Source: Xiashengella succiniciproducens (GTDB lineage: Bacteria > Bacteroidota > Bacteroidia > Bacteroidales > Marinilabiliaceae). Taken from it: 64,000 bases of DNA. Of this stretch, positions 52,374 through 60,414 are shown in pieces. Each line of letters opens with the position of its first letter. Position 1 is the stretch's first letter. The notes under the pieces were generated by a model that did not search any database, had not been told where the DNA came from, and saw nothing but the letters and a program-made list of their open reading frames with translations. Where the stretch lies: positions 62,001 through 126,000 of the forward strand of contig NZ_CP098400.1 of the NCBI RefSeq assembly GCF_023674465.1. The letters are read 5' to 3'. A program made the position numbers and the translations under genes.

Positions 52374-53199
52374 AATAACTGTAATTATTCGATGCAGGTT
52401 TCCTGTAAATGTTTTCGTTTGCATCCACAACTTCCAGTTCATCAGCCAGCTCTTTTGGCAGCCTTTCCTTGACTCCTATAATTAGATATCCACCGGGAAT
52501 CAGGGAATTGATCAAAATCCTAAAGGCTTTTCTTGCCAGCAGGTGATTGTAATATATCGAAATATTGCGGAACATAATCAGCGCTACTGAGTTTTCAGGC
52601 ATAGCCTGCGAAAAGTAGCAACTCAAACGGCATTCGATGTTGCTGCGGTATTGCTCTAGCAATACCGTTTTGCCGTTGTCTTTCTCAAAATAGTCTGCAT
52701 AGCAGTTTTTGTCCTCGAGGCGCTTGTAATTAGTGAGGTTTGTTTCAAACTTATCCTGGTTTACTACCCCCTTGCTAATGTTTTCAAATCGCAGTCTCGA
52801 AGGAGTCTGGCATATTATTTTGTACTTGTCTCCAAGTCCCTTTTCGTGGAGTACTAAAGCAAGGGAAAATGTTTCTTCGCCGTCAGACTCAACCGGAAAC
52901 CAGATTTTATCAGAACCCACGGGCATATTTGTAAGGACCTTGTCCCTCAATGTACGCCACAAAGCAGGGTCTCTGAACATCTCAGTTGTGTTGACCATGA
53001 TTTCGGACATGATCTCGTCCCTGAAATTTACATCTTTAAGCTTCTCCTGTAACAGGTCAAGTCTGCGAAGGCTTGATTGCGTAAATACTTTAGATAGCCT
53101 TCGTTTAAGAAATGACAGGGAGTAATTTGTATAGTTCATGTCCGGATATGCGGCCATGACTTTAGTGATCTCCCTTATCTCATTAATTCCCAGCTCCAC
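52366..53199 (-). CDS. Degenerate CheR-like protein (probable pseudo-methyltransferase)
   Basis: A 277-residue protein aligned throughout with CheR, including the N-terminal helical domain and VNTTEMFRDPALW. The SAM-binding motif, AGCSTGEE-type in active CheR, reads WFPVESDGEETFS; the next motif (ATDIS-type) reads CQTPSRL; and the FCRNVIIYF motif reads MFRNISIYY. It has therefore lost the cofactor site and probably does not methylate. It lies between the lone CheB and a CheR with intact motifs (5-bp gap). Confidence 0.85.
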   Translation of the reverse strand: MELGINEIREITKVMAAYPDMNYTNYSLSFLKRRLSKVFTQSSLRRLDLLQEKLKDVNFRDEIMSEIMVNTTEMFRDPALWRTLRDKVLTNMPVGSDKIWFPVESDGEETFSLALVLHEKGLGDKYKIICQTPSRLRFENISKGVVNQDKFETNLTNYKRLEDKNCYADYFEKDNGKTVLLEQYRSNIECRLSCYFSQAMPENSVALIMFRNISIYYNHLLARKAFRILINSLIPGGYLIIGVKERLPKELADELEVVDANENIYRKPASNNYSYYV

Positions 53200-53204
53200 T
53201 TCTT

Positions 53205-54053
53205 TTAGTATTTAAAATGAAAAGCGTTAGTTCTGGTATAGACGGGTCCGTTTTTGGTAAACTTTGTGTTCATAAATCCGCTGATTGTCTCATGCGAGCC
53301 CAGAATCAGTGAAGATCCCGGAAAGAGCTGGTTATGAAACATCTGTATTATTTTCGACTGCAATGATGGATTGAAATAGATAATCACATTGCGGCAGAAT
53401 ATAAGGTCGAAGCGGTTGTAAAACGGTAACTTGGTGCTGACCAGGTCGTGTCTAATATACTTTACTTTGTTGAGGAACTCAGGCACTACGCTGATAGTGT
53501 CTTTTCCCTCATTGCAAGTGAAGTATTTCCTGAAATCAGGTGCATCATTTTCACCAAATACGGCCTTGAAATTCCTGTTGTAATTAATATAGTTGAAGCT
53601 ATACCTAAAAACTCCTTTTTTGGCGTTCTCAATAGCATTTCTGCTGATATCCGTAGCATAGATATCTGCTTTATCAAGTAGGTTGAGATGGTCCAGCAGG
53701 ACCATCAGTGAATATACTTCCTGACCTGTTGAGCAGCCTGCATGCCAGATATTTATTTTCTTATAACTGCTAAAATGCGGCAACAATTTATGCAGAATGT
53801 ATTGCCAAACTTCAGGATCCCGAAATAATTCGGTTGTATTGACAGTAATTGCTTCTACTACCTGCTCGACAAACTGGGTATTGGTTCTGATTCTATAAAT
53901 CAGTTCCTCCATTGTCAGGTTATTATCCTGCATTACCTTTTGGATACGCCGGCTTATCGAATTATCCGAGTACTCACTAAAATCGTACGGCGAACATTCC
54001 TTAAGAGCCTGCAGAAATTCCCTGTATGTCCATCCACTCTCTCTATCCTGCAT
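53205..54053 (-). CDS. cheR: CheR-type chemoreceptor methyltransferase
   Basis: A 282-residue CheR with intact motifs: N-terminal helical domain with VNTTELFRDPEVW, the SAM-binding HAGCSTGQEVYSL, YATDISRNAIENAKKG and FCRNVIIYFNP. It transfers methyl groups from SAM to receptor glutamates. It is the middle one of three CheR-like genes and is directly upstream of the degenerate copy, suggesting local duplication and decay. Confidence 0.9.
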   Translation of the reverse strand: MQDRESGWTYREFLQALKECSPYDFSEYSDNSISRRIQKVMQDNNLTMEELIYRIRTNTQFVEQVVEAITVNTTELFRDPEVWQYILHKLLPHFSSYKKINIWHAGCSTGQEVYSLMVLLDHLNLLDKADIYATDISRNAIENAKKGVFRYSFNYINYNRNFKAVFGENDAPDFRKYFTCNEGKDTISVVPEFLNKVKYIRHDLVSTKLPFYNRFDLIFCRNVIIYFNPSLQSKIIQMFHNQLFPGSSLILGSHETISGFMNTKFTKNGPVYTRTNAFHFKY

Positions 54054-54069
54054 ACTTAAGGTTTAAAAA

Positions 54070-55974
54070 TCAGAACAGTTCCACTTCAATATTTTGGATA
54101 AATGCCGTATGAGAATACTCTTCACCCACCTTGGCTTCTGAGAGAAGCATAAGTACCGGAATCTCTTCCCCGTACTTGTTTCTAATAGGAATCTCCCGTC
54201 TTTCTCCAACGATCTTTTCCTTGCCTTTAGTTACAAAGGCAGCAACAAAATCATTTGTTTTAATTGCTTCTTTTGAGAACAGCATACTTATATCCTGTCC
54301 AATGACTTCACTGCGGTCATATCCCCAGAGTTTCTCTGCGGCTGCGTTGAAGAAGTCGAGGACTCCTTCATTGTTAATTGTTATAATAGCATCTAAAGCG
54401 CCTTCAAGGGTTTTTTCATTTCTGATTTTGATAGCTTCAACTTCAGCAAACTGCGCTTTTACCTCATTCCTTGCTGATTCGAGCATCTTACCCAGTTCTT
54501 CCTTGGATTGCTTCAGAGCCTCTTCCATTTTGACGGTTTCAGTAACGTCAAATTCAAGGCTTAAGATCTTTAATATCTCGTTGTTATGGTCAACAACAGG
54601 ACTATATGTAGAGAGAAGGTAGATGTCGTTTCCTGGTTTTGTTCTTCTTCTCACCCTACCCCGGAAGGTCCTTCCCTGTTGCAGATCAGCAAGTATTCTG
54701 TCGAGTTCCGGCAGATCTTCCTTAAAGAAGAAAATTTTGAGGTTTTGATTTTCAACCTCTTCTGGTTTGTATTTGAATGCGTTCAGGAAGTTTTCATTGA
54801 CTGAAAGTAGGTTGCCTTCAGTATCAAATTCACAAGAGATAGCAGCATGTCCGATAGCATCCAGAATACCTTTAAGCTCAGTCTCCCTACGATCGCTCTC
54901 TTCCTGCGTAGCACGCATTTCTTCGAGGTTCTGACGTAGTTCTTCTTCCTGTTGTGACATCTTTTCAGCCTGTATCTGTGTCTCTCTAAGCAGCTTATTG
55001 GTTTGGATATTATTCCTTACCATTGCAATTGTTGAGGCGATACTTTCAGCTGATTTTTCCACAAGCTCTATCTCAAAGGGCTGCAACTTCTGGAAGGAAG
55101 CTAGTTCGATGACACCATACAATTCATCGTTGGTCTTGAGAGGAACGAGCAGGATGGTACCCGGATTGGCTCCTCCCAATCCGGAAGTAATATGAATATA
55201 ATCGTGAGGTACGTCAGTGAGGTAGATTGTTTCTTTTTCAAGGCCACATCGTCCTAACAGTCCTTCACCCCAATTAACCTTTTTGTCGGCATATTTGCGG
55301 CGGTCGAAAGCAATACAGGATGTCATTTCGAAGTATTTCTCACCTGATTTGGAAGTGTTTACAAGAAATACTCCACCCTGGTTTACCTTCATATAACTGA
55401 TCAGATAGCGAAGGATTTCGTAAGATAGTTCTTCAAGGTTATCACTTGACCTGCGAAGGATTTCGCCAAACTGTGCCAGACCATGAGTAACCCAGTTACG
55501 CTGCTCTTCCTCTATTCTTCTTTGTTCCTGTTCGGTATTTGTTTTGATCATATATTCCCTGAAACGCAGAAGGGCTCTACCGGTAGGATCGTTCTTATGA
55601 AATTTGAAAGGTACGTCTAGTTTGCCCTGTCTCAGGTTTTCGATAAAGTTGAGTACTATCCTTGTACGATTTGCTTCTTTACTTAGCTTGAATGATTGTC
55701 TTTTGATTATTTGGGTGAATCTGGCAGACAGATAGTAGGCGAAGACACCAAAAACAACCGGTAATGAGATAATGGCCCAGGAAGCCGGGAAAAAGTGAAA
55801 CAGTGCCTGTATTCCGTTTCGTCCCTCCCTCAATACAGGAGAATCCAGTCCAAGCAGTATGATAATAACTGCTGTGACTACTCCAACGCTTGCGCCATGT
55901 AATGTCGATTTGGAAACTAACGTTTGATAGTTGACCTTCTTCATTTTTATGTTTTTATCCTGGTTGGCTTTCAT
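54070..55974 (-). CDS. Membrane GAF-PAS-PAS sensor without an output domain
   Basis: A 634-residue protein with two TM segments (about 27-47 and 60-83), a HAMP-like linker, a GAF domain (about 185-325), coiled coil, and two PAS domains (about 380-500 and 515-630). No kinase, cyclase or phosphatase domain follows. Its GAF domain shares the GLLG, TDVP and HITSGLGG pattern with the PP2C phosphatase in the same array, suggesting paralogy. The start codon is one base from the upstream cheB stop. Probably an input module for the Che or Sia partners. Confidence 0.85.
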   Translation of the reverse strand: MKANQDKNIKMKKVNYQTLVSKSTLHGASVGVVTAVIIILLGLDSPVLREGRNGIQALFHFFPASWAIISLPVVFGVFAYYLSARFTQIIKRQSFKLSKEANRTRIVLNFIENLRQGKLDVPFKFHKNDPTGRALLRFREYMIKTNTEQEQRRIEEEQRNWVTHGLAQFGEILRRSSDNLEELSYEILRYLISYMKVNQGGVFLVNTSKSGEKYFEMTSCIAFDRRKYADKKVNWGEGLLGRCGLEKETIYLTDVPHDYIHITSGLGGANPGTILLVPLKTNDELYGVIELASFQKLQPFEIELVEKSAESIASTIAMVRNNIQTNKLLRETQIQAEKMSQQEEELRQNLEEMRATQEESDRRETELKGILDAIGHAAISCEFDTEGNLLSVNENFLNAFKYKPEEVENQNLKIFFFKEDLPELDRILADLQQGRTFRGRVRRRTKPGNDIYLLSTYSPVVDHNNEILKILSLEFDVTETVKMEEALKQSKEELGKMLESARNEVKAQFAEVEAIKIRNEKTLEGALDAIITINNEGVLDFFNAAAEKLWGYDRSEVIGQDISMLFSKEAIKTNDFVAAFVTKGKEKIVGERREIPIRNKYGEEIPVLMLLSEAKVGEEYSHTAFIQNIEVELF

Positions 55975-55975
55975 A

Positions 55976-57061
55976 TCAAGATCCTACAAAAAAGTGTTTT
56001 ACTAGATAGGACGCCATATCGTCAAGGCTGATAATATCCTTAGCAGCACCAAGTTTGGCAGCTTCCTTTGGCATTCCGTATACGATTGATGACTGTTGAT
56101 CCTGGGCAACAGTATGTGCACCAACTTCCTTGAGCTCAAGCAGTCCCTTAGCTCCATCGGCTCCCATTCCTGTAAGGAGAATTCCGGTGGCGTTCTGACC
56201 AGCATATCTTGCTGCAGATCTAAAAAGCACATCTACAGATGGCCTATGGCGGTTGACCAAGGGGCCTTTTTTTACATCTACCGAGTATTCCTTGCCGCTA
56301 CGCTTAAGAAGCATATGGTAGTTACCCGGTGCTATAAGTACCCTTCCCTGATACAGTTTATCCCCGTCTTCTGCTTCTTTTACTTCGAGCTGACTAATAC
56401 CGTCAAGACTTTTTGCAAAAGACTTAGTGAAGCCCTCGGGCATATGTTGCACTATTGCAATACCTGGCATTCTGGGTGGCAGTTCTGCAAGAATCTGTCT
56501 GATGGCCTGTGTCCCTCCTGTTGAAGCACCAAGTACAATAATCTTTTCAGTATCTATTATCCTATTGGCCAAGGGAGCCTTTTCAAGGATAATATCAGCT
56601 GAGTATTTGGGTTTAACTATAGTTGGTGCCGGCGAGCTAAGTTTAAGCCTTGACAGTTTGGCTTGTGATGCAGCTTTAACAGCATCACAAATCATTATTT
56701 TTTGTTCGTTGAAAAACTGAGCAGCATTCATGGCGGGTTTTCCAATTATCTCGGAAGCCCCGTATTCAAGTGCCTTCATTGCCGTTTCAGTACCCTCGTG
56801 GGTAAGAGATGATATTACTACAACAGGGATAGGGTGCTGGGACATAATCTTGCGAAGGAAGGTCAGTCCGTCCATCCTTGGCATTTCTATATCCAGCGTG
56901 ATGACATCAGGCATCTGCTTCATCATTTTACCTACGGCTATGATAGGATCTGCCGCAGTGCCTATGACTTTAATCTGAGGATCAGACTCAAGAATAGCTG
57001 TAAGGCTTTGTCTTACAACAGCCGAGTCGTCAACCACCAATACCTGAATTTTTTGATCCAT
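55976..57061 (-). CDS. cheB: CheB: response regulator/protein-glutamate methylesterase
   Basis: The 361 residues carry a receiver (Asp11, Asp12, phosphoacceptor Asp57 in [11 protein letters not shown], and a Lys in IGKPAM) followed by the methylesterase domain with the triad Ser180 (LGASTGG), His in VQHMPEGF and Asp in GMGADGAKG. Full-length and complete. It removes methyl groups from the chemoreceptor and provides adaptation together with the CheR proteins. Confidence 0.95.
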   Translation of the reverse strand: MDQKIQVLVVDDSAVVRQSLTAILESDPQIKVIGTAADPIIAVGKMMKQMPDVITLDIEMPRMDGLTFLRKIMSQHPIPVVVISSLTHEGTETAMKALEYGASEIIGKPAMNAAQFFNEQKIMICDAVKAASQAKLSRLKLSSPAPTIVKPKYSADIILEKAPLANRIIDTEKIIVLGASTGGTQAIRQILAELPPRMPGIAIVQHMPEGFTKSFAKSLDGISQLEVKEAEDGDKLYQGRVLIAPGNYHMLLKRSGKEYSVDVKKGPLVNRHRPSVDVLFRSAARYAGQNATGILLTGMGADGAKGLLELKEVGAHTVAQDQQSSIVYGMPKEAAKLGAAKDIISLDDMASYLVKHFFVGS

Positions 57062-57134
57062 GATTTGCTGAGGTAAATATCGTTTTCTCCTAATTACCCA
57101 TCAGGGCAAGAACCAACATGATTCAACTACCTGT

Positions 57135-57605
57135 TTACTTGACGCTTTTCTCAATGAACTTATGTCTTACCTCTCCTGTGTCGGTAAAAAACAGGATTTT
57201 TCTTCCTTTCCTTCCTCCCGTACTCGATGCAATAATTGGGATGCCCTTTTCCTCCAACATCAGTCTGGCCACCCTGATATTCCGCTCGCCGATAAGCATC
57301 GCGCTACCGTCTTTTGAGATGAGATCCCCTCCTCCAAAGATCTTGGCCTGCAGATGTTCTTTCTTTGCACCTAATTGCATCATTCGTTCGAGTAGCTTTT
57401 CAATAGCTATATTGCCAAATTTGGGCGATGCAAGGTCGTTCCCGTTCCAGTGGGGTAGCATATAGTGATTTATGCCCCCTACCTTAGTAACAGGATCCCA
57501 CAAGCATATGGCCACACAAGAACCCAGAATGGTCTTCACCATATAAGGTTCTTTACTGGCAAATAATGTGGAAGGATACAAAAAGTGTTGTAAATAATGA
57601 TTCAT
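57135..57605 (-). CDS. cheD: Chemoreceptor glutamine deamidase CheD
   Basis: CheD deamidates receptor glutamines and can interact with CheC. The 156 residues have catalytic Cys30 in ILGSCVAIC and His47 in GGINHYMLPH, followed by KIFGGGDLI. Complete. No cheC is visible in the window. Confidence 0.92.
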   Translation of the reverse strand: MNHYLQHFLYPSTLFASKEPYMVKTILGSCVAICLWDPVTKVGGINHYMLPHWNGNDLASPKFGNIAIEKLLERMMQLGAKKEHLQAKIFGGGDLISKDGSAMLIGERNIRVARLMLEEKGIPIIASSTGGRKGRKILFFTDTGEVRHKFIEKSVK

Positions 57606-57615
57606 TTACTATTCC

Positions 57616-58515
57616 TTAAAAAATCTCATCATCACCATCGAAGAACAAATCGCTTCCGTCTCCGCTAAATCCTTCAACCACATTCTTTGCCTCGGGAATA
57701 CGTACAGTAAATGTAGAACCTTCCCCTTTGCGACTATCTATTTCGATTGAGCCACCCAGTACATCGAGCAAAGCTTTTGAAATTGAAAGTCCCAAACCAT
57801 GGCCTCTGTTGATGGAGTTGATACCAGAGTCGAGTCTCTTGAATCGTTCGAAGATGATTTTTTGATTTTTCTCGGAAATACCTGTACCAAAATCCTGAAC
57901 TGATATAACAAGATTGTCGTCTTCGGCCGTTACCGAAATGATTACCTTGCTATCTTTATAACTGTATTTCAAAGCATTATTGAGCATGTTGCTCAGGATA
58001 AGCTTTAATTTTTCGCTATCGGTTTTGAAATAGAAGTTCTTTCCAAAGCCGTATTCAATATTGTAATTGAATACGATTTCAATAGCCATTTTCCTGGCTA
58101 CCAGGCTGAAGGAATCGATGATGGTCTGAATAAGGTTGCGAATATTTACTTTGGCAATATTCGGTACTACCTCACCGGCCTCAATCTTTGCAGCAACAAA
58201 GATGTTTCTCAGCTGAAAGTCAAGGTTAAATGCTTCGCTATGTATAAGAGCAACCATAGACACAACTTTCTTCCAGTCTTGCTTTTCTACTGATAGTATT
58301 GCCTTGGATAGCCCCAGAATAGACGTAAACGGGTTAACTATTTCATTCGAAATATTGGATATGAAATGGCTTTTTAAGGATTCTGATTCCTTATATCGCT
58401 GAGTTACTTCCTGAAGTTCTTGCGTAAGTGCATTAATCTCACGTTCATATTTTTCGCGATCATTTAGCCGATCTTTCAGTTCCTTTAGCAGCTGTTTATC
58501 CGAAATTCTCGTCAT
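57616..58515 (-). CDS. Histidine-kinase-like protein lacking the phospho-accepting His
   Basis: The 299 residues have an N-terminal coiled coil (about 6-48), a DHp-like helix and a HATPase domain. The H-box, normally FxxxxSHExRxP, reads FISNISNEIVNP, so the acceptor His is replaced by Asn57. The ATP-binding motifs are intact: NMLNNALKYSY (N-box), DFGTGI (G1) and GHGLGLSI (G2). It may bind ATP and act as an allosteric or scaffold subunit, or phosphorylate another protein. No receiver or TM segments. It lies between cheR and cheD. Confidence 0.85.
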   Translation of the reverse strand: MTRISDKQLLKELKDRLNDREKYEREINALTQELQEVTQRYKESESLKSHFISNISNEIVNPFTSILGLSKAILSVEKQDWKKVVSMVALIHSEAFNLDFQLRNIFVAAKIEAGEVVPNIAKVNIRNLIQTIIDSFSLVARKMAIEIVFNYNIEYGFGKNFYFKTDSEKLKLILSNMLNNALKYSYKDSKVIISVTAEDDNLVISVQDFGTGISEKNQKIIFERFKRLDSGINSINRGHGLGLSISKALLDVLGGSIEIDSRKGEGSTFTVRIPEAKNVVEGFSGDGSDLFFDGDDEIF

Positions 58516-58536
58516 AATCTTTAGTTATTGATAGCT

Positions 58537-59418
58537 TTAGTTTATTACTTTCTCAAAAATGGTTGGTTTTATATGTTTCAAAGGCACATCCATACCTGAT
58601 AGGGACTCAGAATGGCCTATAAAAAAATGTCCTCCCGGCTTTAGGTGATAACACAGTTTGTTAATCACTTTTTCCTGCGTCTGTCTGTCAAAGTATATTA
58701 GAACGTTTCTGCAAAAAATGACATCAAACTGTTCCTTTATACCGTAAGCAGGGTCCATAAGGTTCAAATAGTTCAAGCTAAGTGATCTTTGAAGTATCGG
58801 ATGCACCCTAACTGTTGGATTTGAAGGATCCTTACTTTTCAGGAAATATTTCTTCTTTAGTTCATATGGGATATTTTCAATCCTATTGGCCTGATACACA
58901 CCTTTTGCAGCACGTTCAAGCATCTGTGTAGAAATATCAGTTCCAAGAATTGAGAATTTGAAGCTAGGGTTATTCTGTGTGAATTCATTCAAAACAATTG
59001 AAATTGTATATGGTTCCTCTCCACTAGAGCAACCTGCACTCCATACCTTAAACACCTGATTGTAATTATCTTTTACGAAAGCAGGCAGTACATCCTCGTT
59101 GAGGTAAATGAAGTGTACAGCTTCCCTGAAGAAGTCAGTTTTATTGGTTGTTACAACATTCAAAAAATGAAGTAGTTCCTTGTCCTGACCTTCCTTGCTG
59201 AAAAAGTACTCCTTGTACTGTGAATAAGAGTTCATCTTCAGTTCGCGGATACGTCTTAATAAGCGACCTTGAAGCATAACTCTTTTAATAGGGGGCATTT
59301 TTATCCCATATTCAGAATAAATAAACCTGCTAAAAGCATCGAAGTCCTCTTCGGTCAGCTCTGCTTTAAAGCAATCCAGTCCGCCTTCAAAAAAGCTATT
59401 TTTATACCTGTCACTCAT
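58537..59418 (-). CDS. cheR: CheR-type chemoreceptor methyltransferase (canonical copy)
   Basis: A 293-residue CheR with all motifs: FKVWSAGCSSGEEPYT (SAM site), LGTDISTQMLERAAKG, FCRNVLIYFDRQTQ and the C-terminal GHSESLSG. It is the copy closest to the family consensus and lies immediately after the cheW genes, so it probably serves the MCP at the right edge. Confidence 0.94.
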   Translation of the reverse strand: MSDRYKNSFFEGGLDCFKAELTEEDFDAFSRFIYSEYGIKMPPIKRVMLQGRLLRRIRELKMNSYSQYKEYFFSKEGQDKELLHFLNVVTTNKTDFFREAVHFIYLNEDVLPAFVKDNYNQVFKVWSAGCSSGEEPYTISIVLNEFTQNNPSFKFSILGTDISTQMLERAAKGVYQANRIENIPYELKKKYFLKSKDPSNPTVRVHPILQRSLSLNYLNLMDPAYGIKEQFDVIFCRNVLIYFDRQTQEKVINKLCYHLKPGGHFFIGHSESLSGMDVPLKHIKPTIFEKVIN

Positions 59419-59442
59419 TACTGAACCAGTATACTGCTACAA

Positions 59443-59922
59443 TTACTTTATTTCCTTGATAATATCCATGATATGTACAACCTCTTTCTGGTTGAAAATA
59501 TTATCAGGATTCAATATGTAAATGAAATTATCTTGGTCTGAAAAAGTTCCTGAAACATACTCCGGTCTATAATCTTCGGATATGAACTTAATCTGGTCAT
59601 CCTCTGACTCGAACACGTCTGATACAGCATCGGCAAGGATGGCAATTTTATACGTAGTTCCCAGGGCGTTGTTCATCAGTTGCAGAATAATGATGCAAGT
59701 AGAAGGACTGACTTCAACCTTTTCCATGCCAAATTTCAGACCTGTATCTATAACAGGTATAACCTCGTTATTGTATTCGGTCACTCCAGCAACAAAGGGC
59801 AATGATTGGGGAAGAGGTCTTGGTTGTTGATACTCCTTGATCTCTAACACCTTGGCCACATTGATGGCAAAAGACTCATTCCTGAGTTTAAATGTGAGAT
59901 ATGAATTGATTTCTACGGACAT
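59443..59922 (-). CDS. cheW: CheW coupling protein (copy 1)
   Basis: A 159-residue CheW domain: SYLTFKLRNESFAINVAKVLEI, PLPQSLPFVAGVTEYNNEVIPVIDTG and the ADAVSDVFE strand, then a C-terminal helix. It couples chemoreceptors to CheA. It follows the second cheW by 15 bp; the two are diverged from each other. Confidence 0.93.
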   Translation of the reverse strand: MSVEINSYLTFKLRNESFAINVAKVLEIKEYQQPRPLPQSLPFVAGVTEYNNEVIPVIDTGLKFGMEKVEVSPSTCIIILQLMNNALGTTYKIAILADAVSDVFESEDDQIKFISEDYRPEYVSGTFSDQDNFIYILNPDNIFNQKEVVHIMDIIKEIK

Positions 59923-59937
59923 ATCTTTTTCCCTATA

Positions 59938-60390
59938 TTATTTTTCAATAGTCTCGATCAGATTGTTGATGTCAATAACATGGATAAATTCGTTATTGAA
60001 GACCAGAGTTCCCTGGAAGGACTCAATCAAACCCTTCTTTCCTTCAAGGACGGTTTCTTGTAGCTGATCTTCTTTAGTTTCAATAACTTCCTTAACCATG
60101 TCAACAAGAATGCCTACTACGGCATCTTCCTGTTCCTCAGGGTTTAAGACGACAATAGAGGCGTCACTTCCTATACTGAGGTCATCTTTCTCCATTATCA
60201 CCCTCATATCAGCTACGGGTATTATATTACCATGCAGGTTAATAATACCAAGCAGATGGTCGGGAGTATTAGGCACAGGAGTAAGCCTTACTGTTTTGTA
60301 ATCCAGTATATGTAAAACCTGCATCGCATCAACGGCAAAGTTATCTTCCCGTATTTGGAATGACAGTAATGTTATTTCTTTGGCTTCCAT
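59938..60390 (-). CDS. cheW: CheW coupling protein (copy 2)
   Basis: A 150-residue CheW domain with FQIREDNFAVDAMQVLHIL, TPVPNTPDHLLGIINLHGNIIPVADMR and VDMVKEVIETKEDQLQE. It lies next to cheA (24-bp gap). Two CheW proteins may form different CheA-CheW rings or bind different receptors. Confidence 0.94.
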   Translation of the reverse strand: MEAKEITLLSFQIREDNFAVDAMQVLHILDYKTVRLTPVPNTPDHLLGIINLHGNIIPVADMRVIMEKDDLSIGSDASIVVLNPEEQEDAVVGILVDMVKEVIETKEDQLQETVLEGKKGLIESFQGTLVFNNEFIHVIDINNLIETIEK

Positions 60391-60414
60391 TTCAAATATT
60401 TCAATTTCCAGAGC

